Under the pieces are notes generated by a model. The model was not told the origin of the DNA. It searched no databases and worked only from the letters and a program-made list of their open reading frames with translations. Shown one piece after another: positions 36,812 to 44,936 of a DNA stretch of 64,000 nt (within the stretch, counting starts at the first letter, position 1; each line of letters opens with the position of its first letter). A program made the translations under genes and the position numbers. This DNA is from Gammaproteobacteria bacterium (GTDB lineage: Bacteria > Pseudomonadota > Gammaproteobacteria > Eutrophobiales > Eutrophobiaceae): assembly GCA_003250975.1 (NCBI GenBank), contig QKIY01000002.1, positions 62,001 to 126,000 of the forward strand. Reading direction: 5' to 3'.

Positions 36812-39800
36812 CTATACCCTTTTTGAAAACCGCAGGTCCAGCGTCATAGGCTGTTCCGGATGTGGTTCCTCCATTGGTACTTCCATTCTACCCTGAGTGT
36901 TTCCTTGCTTCCAGAATCGTGCAATGCGCCTGGCCTCGGCCTCATTCGCATTGACCGGAAAGGTTTCATAGTTCCTGCCACCGGGATGCGACACATGGTA
37001 CGTACATCCCCCGATAGACCGATCATTCAGCGTGTCGACTATATCAAACACCAGTGGCGTATGGGCCTTGATGGTCGGATGCAGGCTGGAATAGGGTTCC
37101 CACGCCTTGTAGCGCACACCCGCGATAAAACTGCCACGCATGCCGGTAGGCCGCAAGGGAACCTTGCGTCCATTGCAGGTAACAATATACCGATCGCCCA
37201 TCATCCCATACACACTGACCTGTAACCGTTCTACCGATGAATCGACATAACGCGCTGACCCTTGTCCTGTCGATTCCTCTCCCAGGACATGCCAGGGTTC
37301 CAGGGCCATGTGCAGGTCAAGTTGCATACCGGCGGCATGGATAGTCCCAATATGGGGAAAACGGAATTCACGGAACGGTGCAAACCACTCTAGTTCGAAT
37401 TCATATCCGGCATCTCTGAGATCACGTATAATGGTTTTCATATCTTCCCAGATAAAATGTCTAAGCATGAAACGATCATGTAATTCAGTCCCCCACCGGA
37501 TCAACGGTCGGCGATAAGGTTGTTTCCAGAACCAGGCCACTAGGCAACGCAGCAGGAGCATCTGCACCAGGCTCATCCGGTAATGCGGTGGCATCTCAAA
37601 GGCTCTTAATTCAACTAGGCCCAGCCGGCCTGTCGGGCTGTCGGGTGAATAGAGCTTGTCAATACAAAACTCGGATCGATGTGTATTGCCGGTTAGATCA
37701 ACCAGGAAATTTCTCAGAACCCGGTCAACCAGCCATGGATTTTTACATTCACCTTCAGGGAGTAATCCAAATGCAATCTCAAGTTCATAAAGGTTATCAT
37801 CCCTGGCTTCATCTACCCGCGGCGCCTGACTGGTCGGGCCGATGAACATGCCGGAAAACAGGTAGGAAAGAGCTGGATGATTCTGCCAGTAGGTGACAAG
37901 ACTGCGTAGCAATTCCGGCCGGCGCAGAAAAGGGCTGTCAGCCGGTGTTGGCCCGCCAAGGGTAACATGATTACCGCCGCCGGTACCCGTGTGGCGGCCG
38001 TCTATCATGAATTTCTCCGTCCCCAAACGGGCCGCGTGGGCCTCTTCATAGAGGATACTCGTATTTTTCACCAGCTCTTGCCAATTGGCTGCCGGGTGAA
38101 TATTGACCTCGATGACACCCGGGTCCGGTGTGATATGCAGCTTTGCAACCCGGGGATCCCAGGGTGGTTCATAGCCTTCAATAACGATTGGTATGCTGAG
38201 CTTTTTGGCGGTCGTTTCAATTGCAGAGACAAGTTCCAGGTAAGGTTCGATCCGTGTTAACGGTGGCATGAAGCCATAGAGGCAGCCCCCTCTTGCTTCA
38301 ATACATAATGCCGTATGAACGATCTCCTTTGCCGGTTCTTCATCGGCGGCATGTGTTTTCTTCGAGCGTTTTTTCCCGTCTGCATAGTTCGGCAGATCAC
38401 CCCGTTCAGCGAAAGGGTCCTTTTCGTGCGGGTCACTCGTCTCGCCTTCCTCTGACCAGGGCAGCGAAGCCAACGGCAAACGCAAGCCCATGGGAGAGTC
38501 CCCCGGGAGAAGTAACATCATACCGGAACGGAATGACCAGCGACTGCTGACCCAGATCCCTTCATCTTCTTTTTCTTCTTTCCACTTAAGCGGCAGAGCA
38601 TAACCGCTGACGCTATCCAGCCCCTTCTCAAACAGGGCAGCCAGGCGTTTGCTTTCCAGCGGGTCTTTCAGCTTGTTTTCGGCAACGCTGGCATTGTCTG
38701 GAAGGGCCGCTTCCATGGCCTTGTAATGAGCTTTGTCCTCGTAAGCCGGCACAACCATGTCCTTACTAATCCCGATATGTCCGGCAAGATATTGAATAAA
38801 TTTACCGGCATCGCCATTCGTATAGCCATACGCGCTGTTTTCCTTCGCAAACATTTTTTCATCTTGCCAGATCGCCTGACCGTCCTTACGCCAGATGACC
38901 GAGAGTGCCCAGCGAGGCAATGGTTCACCGGGATACCACTTGCCCTGTCCTATATGCAACAAGCCTCCTCTGGAAAACCTGTTTTTCAACCGTAACAATA
39001 ATTCACCGGCCAGTTTACGTTTGTGTTTACCCAGTGACCGGGTGTTCCACTCGGCACCTTCCATGTCATCTATGGAGACAAAAGTCGGTTCACCTCCCAT
39101 AGTTAAACGGACATCTTCCTCTTCCAGCTGCTGATCCACCTTTTCTCCCAGGGTCATGATGCCCTGCCACTGGTTGTCTGAATACGGTTTGGTGACCCTG
39201 GGGTCTTCATGGATGCGCTCAACCTGATTCAGGTGATAAAAACTCACCTTTGCAGGAGTGGTCACCCCGGTAACCGGTGCAGCCGTCAGGTAACTCGGTG
39301 TGCAGGCAAGCGGGATATGGCCTTCGCCTGCAAACAGGCCCGAAGTGGGATCCAGCCCAACCCACCCTGCCCCTGGCAAAAACACTTCGACCCATGCATG
39401 CAGGTCGGTAAAATCCTGTTCGGGTCCCGAAGGGCCATCCAGCGCCTTTATATCCGCCGTGAGCTGCACTAGGTAACCCGAAACAAACCGTGCCGCCAGT
39501 CCCAGATGACGCAGCACCTGTACCAGTAACCAGGCAGTGTCACGGCAGGAACCCGATTTTTTCTCAAGGGTTTCTTCACAACTCTGTACCCCTGCTTCCA
39601 TCCTGATCAGGTATTTGACGTCCTGCATGAGCTGCTGATTAATATTTACCAGAAAATCGATGGTAGGTTGCTTAGTTTTTTTTATCGATGCAAGCCAGCC
39701 GAGTAATTTTGGACCTCTCTCCTGTACCTCAAGGTAAGGCAACAGGTCTCTGGAAAGATATTCTTCGTAATTGAATGGAAAATGTTCTGCGGACTCTTCA

Positions 39801-40084
39801 AGGAAAAAATCAAACGGATTAATCACCGTCATGTCGGCAATCAGTTCGACGTGAATCTTCAGTGATCGGGTCTTCTCGGGAAACACATAACGTGCGAGGT
39901 AATTGCCAAATGGGTCTTGCTGCCAGTTAATAAAATGCTTTTCGGGCTGAACCTTGATTGAATAGGCCTCTATGGGTGTGCGGCTATGCGGTGCGGGACG
40001 CAGGCGCACGATATGAGGTGAGAGTGTAACCAGCCTGTCATATTCATATTCCGTGTAATGCCTGAGGGCAACCTTGATAGTCAT
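36812..40084 (-). CDS. Transglutaminase-DUF2126 fusion protein
   Basis: The 1090-residue protein has an N-terminal bacterial transglutaminase-like region (about 1-290) with a full Cys-His-Asp triad: Cys180 in GSCRDTAW, His229 in DLHAWVE and Asp245 in GLDPTSG. A large DUF2126 region (about 300-1090) follows. The combination is found next to the permuted ATP-grasp/alpha-E pair and probably cleaves or transfers peptide bonds in the same pathway. Cytosolic; no signal peptide. The gene converges with the alpha-E gene and lies 133 bases after Anbu on the same strand. Confidence 0.9.
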   Translation of the reverse strand: MTIKVALRHYTEYEYDRLVTLSPHIVRLRPAPHSRTPIEAYSIKVQPEKHFINWQQDPFGNYLARYVFPEKTRSLKIHVELIADMTVINPFDFFLEESAEHFPFNYEEYLSRDLLPYLEVQERGPKLLGWLASIKKTKQPTIDFLVNINQQLMQDVKYLIRMEAGVQSCEETLEKKSGSCRDTAWLLVQVLRHLGLAARFVSGYLVQLTADIKALDGPSGPEQDFTDLHAWVEVFLPGAGWVGLDPTSGLFAGEGHIPLACTPSYLTAAPVTGVTTPAKVSFYHLNQVERIHEDPRVTKPYSDNQWQGIMTLGEKVDQQLEEEDVRLTMGGEPTFVSIDDMEGAEWNTRSLGKHKRKLAGELLLRLKNRFSRGGLLHIGQGKWYPGEPLPRWALSVIWRKDGQAIWQDEKMFAKENSAYGYTNGDAGKFIQYLAGHIGISKDMVVPAYEDKAHYKAMEAALPDNASVAENKLKDPLESKRLAALFEKGLDSVSGYALPLKWKEEKEDEGIWVSSRWSFRSGMMLLLPGDSPMGLRLPLASLPWSEEGETSDPHEKDPFAERGDLPNYADGKKRSKKTHAADEEPAKEIVHTALCIEARGGCLYGFMPPLTRIEPYLELVSAIETTAKKLSIPIVIEGYEPPWDPRVAKLHITPDPGVIEVNIHPAANWQELVKNTSILYEEAHAARLGTEKFMIDGRHTGTGGGNHVTLGGPTPADSPFLRRPELLRSLVTYWQNHPALSYLFSGMFIGPTSQAPRVDEARDDNLYELEIAFGLLPEGECKNPWLVDRVLRNFLVDLTGNTHRSEFCIDKLYSPDSPTGRLGLVELRAFEMPPHYRMSLVQMLLLRCLVAWFWKQPYRRPLIRWGTELHDRFMLRHFIWEDMKTIIRDLRDAGYEFELEWFAPFREFRFPHIGTIHAAGMQLDLHMALEPWHVLGEESTGQGSARYVDSSVERLQVSVYGMMGDRYIVTCNGRKVPLRPTGMRGSFIAGVRYKAWEPYSSLHPTIKAHTPLVFDIVDTLNDRSIGGCTYHVSHPGGRNYETFPVNANEAEARRIARFWKQGNTQGRMEVPMEEPHPEQPMTLDLRFSKRV

Positions 40085-40217
40085 AGTATGGTTTTAGTTT
40101 GTAAGCCAGGTTATTCCGGAAGAATGAGCATAGCGAATACAAATGAACTAATTAATTTGAATTCCATCCAGTCTAGAATTAAAGAGAAAAGTGATGCCGG
40201 TTTGACCGGCGATCGGT

Positions 40218-40982
40218 TCACTGCTTGCTTTCAATTCCTTCATCGCCGGATGACTTATCCCAATTACTGCTCCAGGCGATGGGAGGGAGATTGTTGAACG
40301 CATCCTTCAGGTTTTTATCCCAACTGCGTTTGAGCTGCCTGAGATAATCACTGTCATCCTCGAATCGGTAATAACGTTCCAGTCGAAGACTGTCAGTCTG
40401 ATAAACTATGACCTCGATCGGTGGCCCGACAGTAAGATTACTGCGCATGGTAGAGTCCATTGAGACGAGTGAACACAATGTAGCAGTGTCAAGACTGGAA
40501 CCAGGGTTCAAAATCCTGTCCAGGATGGGCTTGCCGTACTTGCTTTCACCTATTTGAAGATAAGGCGTGTCACTCGAGGTGGTAATATAGTTGCCTTGGG
40601 GATAAACAAGATAGATGGAATGTTTTGACCCCAGTATTTGACCACCGATGATAAAACTGGCCTCGTAGCTCGTTCCTGTGGTCGTATATTTTTCCTGCAC
40701 CGATCGGCTCACATTGCCGAGATAATCAGCTGCGTCCGCCATACTGGAGACGGTCATAAGATTAACCGGCATGAACTGCTTGATGTCCCGTTTTACCTGG
40801 GAGATTACGCCCTGGGTAGTGGCAAGGTTTCCGGCACAGAGGACAATGAACTGACGTTCGCCATCGACACCGAATTTGTACATCTTGCTGTAAGTACTGA
40901 CGTTATCAACTCCCGCATTGGTACGGGAATCAGAAACGAAAACGATGCCGGCATCAATCGACGCAGCCACACAATATGTCAT
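40218..40982 (-). CDS. Anbu-type proteasome homologue
   Basis: The protein starts MTYCVAAS at ATG 40982, giving 254 residues with Thr1 exposed after Met removal; a longer frame to 41024 has no family support. The N-terminal nucleophile signature is clear: Thr1, Asp17 in FVSDSRTNAGVDN and Lys32 in STYSKM. Anbu is a self-assembling peptidase ancestor of the 20S proteasome and HslV. It lacks a visible ATPase partner here. It sits in the Anbu/ATP-grasp/alpha-E/transglutaminase neighbourhood. An AGGG site precedes the start. Confidence 0.92.
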   Translation of the reverse strand: MTYCVAASIDAGIVFVSDSRTNAGVDNVSTYSKMYKFGVDGERQFIVLCAGNLATTQGVISQVKRDIKQFMPVNLMTVSSMADAADYLGNVSRSVQEKYTTTGTSYEASFIIGGQILGSKHSIYLVYPQGNYITTSSDTPYLQIGESKYGKPILDRILNPGSSLDTATLCSLVSMDSTMRSNLTVGPPIEVIVYQTDSLRLERYYRFEDDSDYLRQLKRSWDKNLKDAFNNLPPIAWSSNWDKSSGDEGIESKQ

Positions 40983-41231
40983 GATCTGCAACCCTTTATT
41001 GTGAACGTATACCAAGTGAAACAATTTTTTACTGCTTTATGCCGCTGTTAAGTATTACAAAAAATCAACCTTATTAACTACACAATTTATATGTTTATAA
41101 TCAATAAATTAAACAATTTATTTAATGTAAAAAATAATTTAATTACTAATTTTAGAATATGCTGAACTCAGGTTTCAGGCAAGAAATAAAAACTGGCTAT
41201 AATAATCCCGCCCTCAGGCAGATCTGCATAA

Positions 41232-43364
41232 TCAGTTCACACGCTCAACCTGTACCAGGTTATCAAAAAAGGTTGGCGCATTACCCATTTCGCAAAACTC
41301 GGCGGAACTGGTGATGTTCACCGTGCCCTTGTTGAGTTGGCGCCAGTAACCCAGCGTGGCAACACAAACACCCTCGTTCACATCATCGGTTACTTTCGCG
41401 ACACCTTCAAATGCACCGCGGTCATTAAAGACACGGACATTACTGCCGTCTTTCACACCGCGTGATTTGGCATCGGCGGGGTTGATCAACAGGAACTGGT
41501 CGCCCTGCTCTTTCTGCTTGCCTTCCATGTTTGCGTAACAGGAATTGAGAAAGGCATGGCTCTTGGGGGTAACGATATTGAGCGGGTATTTCTTTGCCAG
41601 TTCCGGGTTGGTCTCCGGCCGTTCATACGGCGGCAGGTAATCCGGTAACGGATCGATGTCCTGTCCCGGTTGCATGCCCTCGTACATTTGCCGGAACGGC
41701 GGGGCGACAAAGTTCTTGGCACCATCGACCCGGAAATGACACTTACCGGTTTCGGTCGGGAAGTTACCTTCCTTATGTGGGCAACGGTCGTCTTTGGTAC
41801 CGACATTCAAACGGAAGAAACCATGCTCGCGCATGTAATCCATGCTTGCACCTTCACAGGCCGGGGCATCCCAATCGATGAAGTTTTCCAGGCATTCCGT
41901 ATCGGACCATTTCAGGCGATCCTCGTCATAACCCATCTTCTCGGCGAGCCGCCGGAAGATCTCGTTATTGGACAAGGCTTCGCCCGGGGCATCGATACAT
42001 TTCTCATTATAAGTGAGATACAAATGTCCCCAGGAAAGGATGATGTCTTCCATCTCCGCACCCATCGCCGCCGGCAAGACGATATCGGCATAGGAGGCGG
42101 TATCGGAAATGAAATGATCCGCGGCGACATGGAATATATCTTCGCGTTCGAGACCTTTAACAACCTTATCGGCCTCGGGGGATTGCGTTACCGGGTTGGT
42201 GTTCCAGGTCATGACCGACTTGATCGGCGTCTTCAGGTTTTGCTCGCCAGTCAGGGCCCGGCCCAGTTGCAGGATGCTGACCACCTGCGTACCTTCCGGG
42301 ATCCAGTCCGGGCGGCAGATGACATCAAACTTGTACGGGTGTTCCCACACCGGGAACTGGGTGATGCCGCCACCGACATGGCGCCAGGCACCAGTCAGGG
42401 CCGGGATGCTGGTAACGGCGCGGATGGTCTGGCCACCGCCGTAGTGTCGTTCCAGTGCCACACCCATGCGAATCGCCGCCGGTTGCTCAGTGGCGAGTTC
42501 TTTCGCGAGCTTGCGGATGTCAGCCGCCGGTACACCGGTGATCTTCTCGGCCCATTCCGGCGTGTGTTTTTTCGAATGTTTGGCAAGGTCCTCGAAACCG
42601 ACGGTGTAATTTTCAACATAGTCCTTATCGATCAGACCCTGTTCAATGATGCTATGGATGATGGCCATCGCCAATGCACCGTCTGTGGCCGGCTTCGGGG
42701 CGATATGCCAGTCGGCCTCTTTTGCCGTGCGCGATTTGTAGGCATCAATCACCACAACCTTCGCACCTTTCTTTTGGGCATCTTTCACGATATGCCAGTG
42801 ATGCAGGTTGGTGCTGATGCTGTTGCAGGCCCAGATAACAATGTACTTGGAATGGATGTAACTCTCGGGATCAAGACCGGCGGTCGGACCGATGGTTAAC
42901 AGCCAGGCGGTACAGGAACCTTCCCCGCAATAGGTGCGTTCGCAGACTGTTGCACCCATACGGTTAAAGAAGGCGTCACCACCGTTCAGACCATGGACCA
43001 GTCCCTGGTGACCGAGGTAACTGACCGGCAGGATAGCCTGCGGGCCATCGGTTTCGATAATCTGTTTCCATTTTGTGGTAATCGTGTCCAGTGCTTCATC
43101 CCAGGTGATTTGTTCGAATTGTTTGGAGCCTTTGGGACCGACCCGTTTCATCGGGTGCAGGATGCGATCGGGATGGTAGTGTCGTTTTTCGTAATCCTTG
43201 AGTTTTACACACAAGCCACCACGGGTCATGGGATGGTCTTTGTTACCGCGAACACCGACCAGTTTGCCATCTTCGACCTCGAAGACCATGGAACAGGTAT
43301 CGGGACAGTCATGAGGACAACCACCATGAAATTCTTGAAGCCCCGGTTTTATCTGTGCAGACAT
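41232..43364 (-). CDS. Molybdopterin oxidoreductase, catalytic subunit (orphan)
   Basis: The start is ATG 43364 with a GGGGG site, giving 710 residues. An N-terminal 4Fe-4S motif is CPHDCPDTC plus GGLCVK, followed by the bis-MGD domains of the DMSO-reductase superfamily. A candidate metal-ligand cysteine lies in the CERTYCGEGSC stretch. No TAT signal is present, so it is cytosolic; no electron-transfer partner is adjacent. It resembles YoaE-like oxidoreductases; substrate unknown. Its GC content is visibly higher than that of the genes to its left, hinting at transfer. Confidence 0.85.
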   Translation of the reverse strand: MSAQIKPGLQEFHGGCPHDCPDTCSMVFEVEDGKLVGVRGNKDHPMTRGGLCVKLKDYEKRHYHPDRILHPMKRVGPKGSKQFEQITWDEALDTITTKWKQIIETDGPQAILPVSYLGHQGLVHGLNGGDAFFNRMGATVCERTYCGEGSCTAWLLTIGPTAGLDPESYIHSKYIVIWACNSISTNLHHWHIVKDAQKKGAKVVVIDAYKSRTAKEADWHIAPKPATDGALAMAIIHSIIEQGLIDKDYVENYTVGFEDLAKHSKKHTPEWAEKITGVPAADIRKLAKELATEQPAAIRMGVALERHYGGGQTIRAVTSIPALTGAWRHVGGGITQFPVWEHPYKFDVICRPDWIPEGTQVVSILQLGRALTGEQNLKTPIKSVMTWNTNPVTQSPEADKVVKGLEREDIFHVAADHFISDTASYADIVLPAAMGAEMEDIILSWGHLYLTYNEKCIDAPGEALSNNEIFRRLAEKMGYDEDRLKWSDTECLENFIDWDAPACEGASMDYMREHGFFRLNVGTKDDRCPHKEGNFPTETGKCHFRVDGAKNFVAPPFRQMYEGMQPGQDIDPLPDYLPPYERPETNPELAKKYPLNIVTPKSHAFLNSCYANMEGKQKEQGDQFLLINPADAKSRGVKDGSNVRVFNDRGAFEGVAKVTDDVNEGVCVATLGYWRQLNKGTVNITSSAEFCEMGNAPTFFDNLVQVERVN

Positions 43365-43445
43365 ACTTACCCCCTTGTAATTGTTATTTGCATCGATTTG
43401 GTGCACAAATGTGAAATAAAACCACTATACACGCCCCCCACCGAT

Positions 43446-43473
43446 TTGAGAATCGCTAGGCATGCTATATGAT
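43446..43473 (+). promoter_or_regulatory. Candidate sigma-70 promoter of the CDGSH gene
   Basis: TTGAGA (43446-43451), 16 bases, TATGAT (43468-43473). A small palindrome CGATT-TGAG-AATCG (43442-43455) overlaps the -35. The CDGSH gene starts 60 bases further on with an AAGGAG site. Confidence 0.45.
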
Positions 43474-43532
43474 AACGGGCATATACTGGCCGGGATTAGC
43501 CAATTAATCCTTAGTTTTCAAGGAGATTAGTC

Positions 43533-43766
43533 ATGTCTGAGCTCACAAAGAAACAGCCTATCGCAGTCGATGTGCAGGCGGGACAGGACTATTGGTGGTG
43601 CGCCTGTGGTAAGAGCAGGAATCAGCCCTTCTGTGACGGTTCCCATAAAGACACTCCATTTTCACCTGTGAAATATACCGCTACCGAGACCGGCACGGTC
43701 TGGTTTTGCGCCTGTAAAAAGACAGGCAACCAGCCTCTCTGTGACGGTACTCATGCCAGGGATTGA
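43533..43766 (+). CDS. Tandem CDGSH iron-sulfur protein
   Basis: The 77-residue protein contains two CDGSH motifs, each of three Cys and one His: WWCACGKSRNQPFCDGSH (about 21-38) and WFCACKKTGNQPLCDGTH (about 57-74). It should bind two 2Fe-2S clusters, as in the CISD3/MiNT class. No signal peptide or membrane anchor, so it is a cytosolic redox or cluster-transfer protein. It precedes the DUF547 gene by 32 bases. Confidence 0.9.
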   Translation: MSELTKKQPIAVDVQAGQDYWWCACGKSRNQPFCDGSHKDTPFSPVKYTATETGTVWFCACKKTGNQPLCDGTHARD

Positions 43767-43798
43767 AACTCCCTGGCAAATGGGGTTGTCAAACTGGC

Positions 43799-44578
43799 AT
43801 GCTGCAAAAATGCTGCGTCATTCTTTTCTGCACCTTGATTATTCAGCCGGTACTGGCGTTCGACCACAAATATGAGGATTACGGTGCCCTGCTGGAGAGC
43901 GTGATAGTAACCCGAGGGCACCAGACCCGCGTGGATTACCGCCGGCTTAAGTCACATGTAGACCAACTCGAACAGATCACTGCCGGCTTTGGCGCGGTCA
44001 GCAAGGCAGAATTTTCGGGCTGGTCCCGGGATGAGCAACTGGCCTTCCTGATCAATGCCTATAATGCACTGACCTTGGAACTGGTAAGTCGCCATTACCC
44101 GGACATTGACTCCATCAGGGATATTGGCGGCTTTTTCGGCAACCCCTGGAAGTTACGGTTTTTCATCCTGTTTGGTGAAAGCAGCCATCTGGACCATATC
44201 GAACACGACCTGATCCGGGGACAATTCATGGAACCGCGCATCCACTTCTCCCTTGTCTGCGCCTCTGTCAGTTGCCCACCTCTGGTTACCGAACCATACC
44301 AGGGTGACCGCCTGGATGCCCAATTGCAGGCAGTGACACGCCGTTTCCTGACCGATCCAGAACGCAACCGCTATCTGGCGGCGGACAACCGCCTGCAACT
44401 TTCCCCCTTGTTCAAGTGGTACAAGGCCGATTTCATTTCCTCCGCCGGCAGCGTGCTGGCCTTTGTGGCTCCCTATCTGACTGATAATGATACAGAAAAA
44501 CAACAACTGCTGGACGCCGATCCGGGGATCCACTACCTTCCCTATGACTGGTCCCTGAATGACATAGACAATATGTGA
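43799..44578 (+). CDS. DUF547 secreted protein
   Basis: From ATG 43799 the product has 259 residues with a Sec signal peptide (about 1-20, LIIQPVLA). The mature part has DUF547 motifs: FLINAYNALTLELV, LDHIEHDLIR, RIHFSLVCASVSCPPLV and a C-terminal SPLFKWYKADF. A longer TTG start at 43763 overlaps the CDGSH stop but gives a poor N-terminus. DUF547 proteins are periplasmic and of unknown function. It may share a transcript with the CDGSH gene. Confidence 0.85.
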   Translation: MLQKCCVILFCTLIIQPVLAFDHKYEDYGALLESVIVTRGHQTRVDYRRLKSHVDQLEQITAGFGAVSKAEFSGWSRDEQLAFLINAYNALTLELVSRHYPDIDSIRDIGGFFGNPWKLRFFILFGESSHLDHIEHDLIRGQFMEPRIHFSLVCASVSCPPLVTEPYQGDRLDAQLQAVTRRFLTDPERNRYLAADNRLQLSPLFKWYKADFISSAGSVLAFVAPYLTDNDTEKQQLLDADPGIHYLPYDWSLNDIDNM

Positions 44579-44748
44579 ACCAGTTCAAATTTTGTTTTTT
44601 TTAGATTTCTCTCTTGTTGGGATTTTTTCATCCCTTCTCAATACCTAAAATCTATTCACCTCATATTAGGTTTTTTCTGCATTGCGCCGGCCTTTGTAAG
44701 CTTCTGAATACGCAGTCTTTGGTGCAAAGCAATAGTAAAAAACCCGAC

Positions 44749-44757
44749 TTATCCACA
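44749..44757 (+). promoter_or_regulatory. DnaA box TTATCCACA upstream of nrdA
   Basis: A perfect copy of the E. coli DnaA consensus TTATCCACA lies about 58 bases upstream of the nrdA -35. DnaA is known to control nrdAB in E. coli. Whether this box is used is inferred. Confidence 0.5.
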
Positions 44758-44786
44758 GAAAATTCAACTGATAGTAACAGGGAAAT

Positions 44787-44834
44787 ACACATCATCTTGT
44801 GGTTTAATTAGCGCTTGACCACATTTTATTGTGG
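44787..44834 (+). promoter_or_regulatory. Pair of NrdR boxes
   Basis: Two 16-base elements, ACACATCATCTTGTGG (44787-44802) and CCACATTTTATTGTGG (44819-44834), start 32 bases apart, about three helical turns, the known layout of NrdR operator pairs. The second is part of the perfect palindrome ACCACA-N6-TGTGGT and fills the spacer of the nrdA promoter; the first is just upstream of the -35. NrdR with dATP should block transcription. Confidence 0.8.
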
Positions 44835-44843
44835 TGCTATAGA
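44815..44843 (+). promoter_or_regulatory. nrdA promoter TTGACC-N17-TATAGA
   Basis: TTGACC (44815-44820) and TATAGA (44838-44843) are separated by exactly 17 bases. Both hexamers are close to consensus. The spacer contains the second NrdR box. Confidence 0.75.
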
Positions 44844-44936
44844 TCGCCCTTACACTACAAATATCAATACCTTTCCAAGAATTCTTGAAGCATCTTGGAA
44901 TACAAAAAAACATTAAAACGCTGTATGGAGGGGTAA

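Larger units (their letters stand above)
44579..44936. other. nrdAB regulatory region (358 bases)
   Basis: No ORF is supported here. The region carries a perfect DnaA box, two NrdR boxes and a good sigma-70 promoter (separate entries), plus a T-run at 44593-44604 that could end the DUF547 transcript. It then leaves about 85 bases of leader before the nrdA start, which has a GGAGGGG site. Confidence 0.75.

Noticed and set aside
41670-42899. Long open frame (409 codons) on the plus strand
   Set aside because: It lies antisense inside the molybdopterin oxidoreductase gene, whose protein is clearly recognised. The long frame is a by-product of GC-rich third positions.
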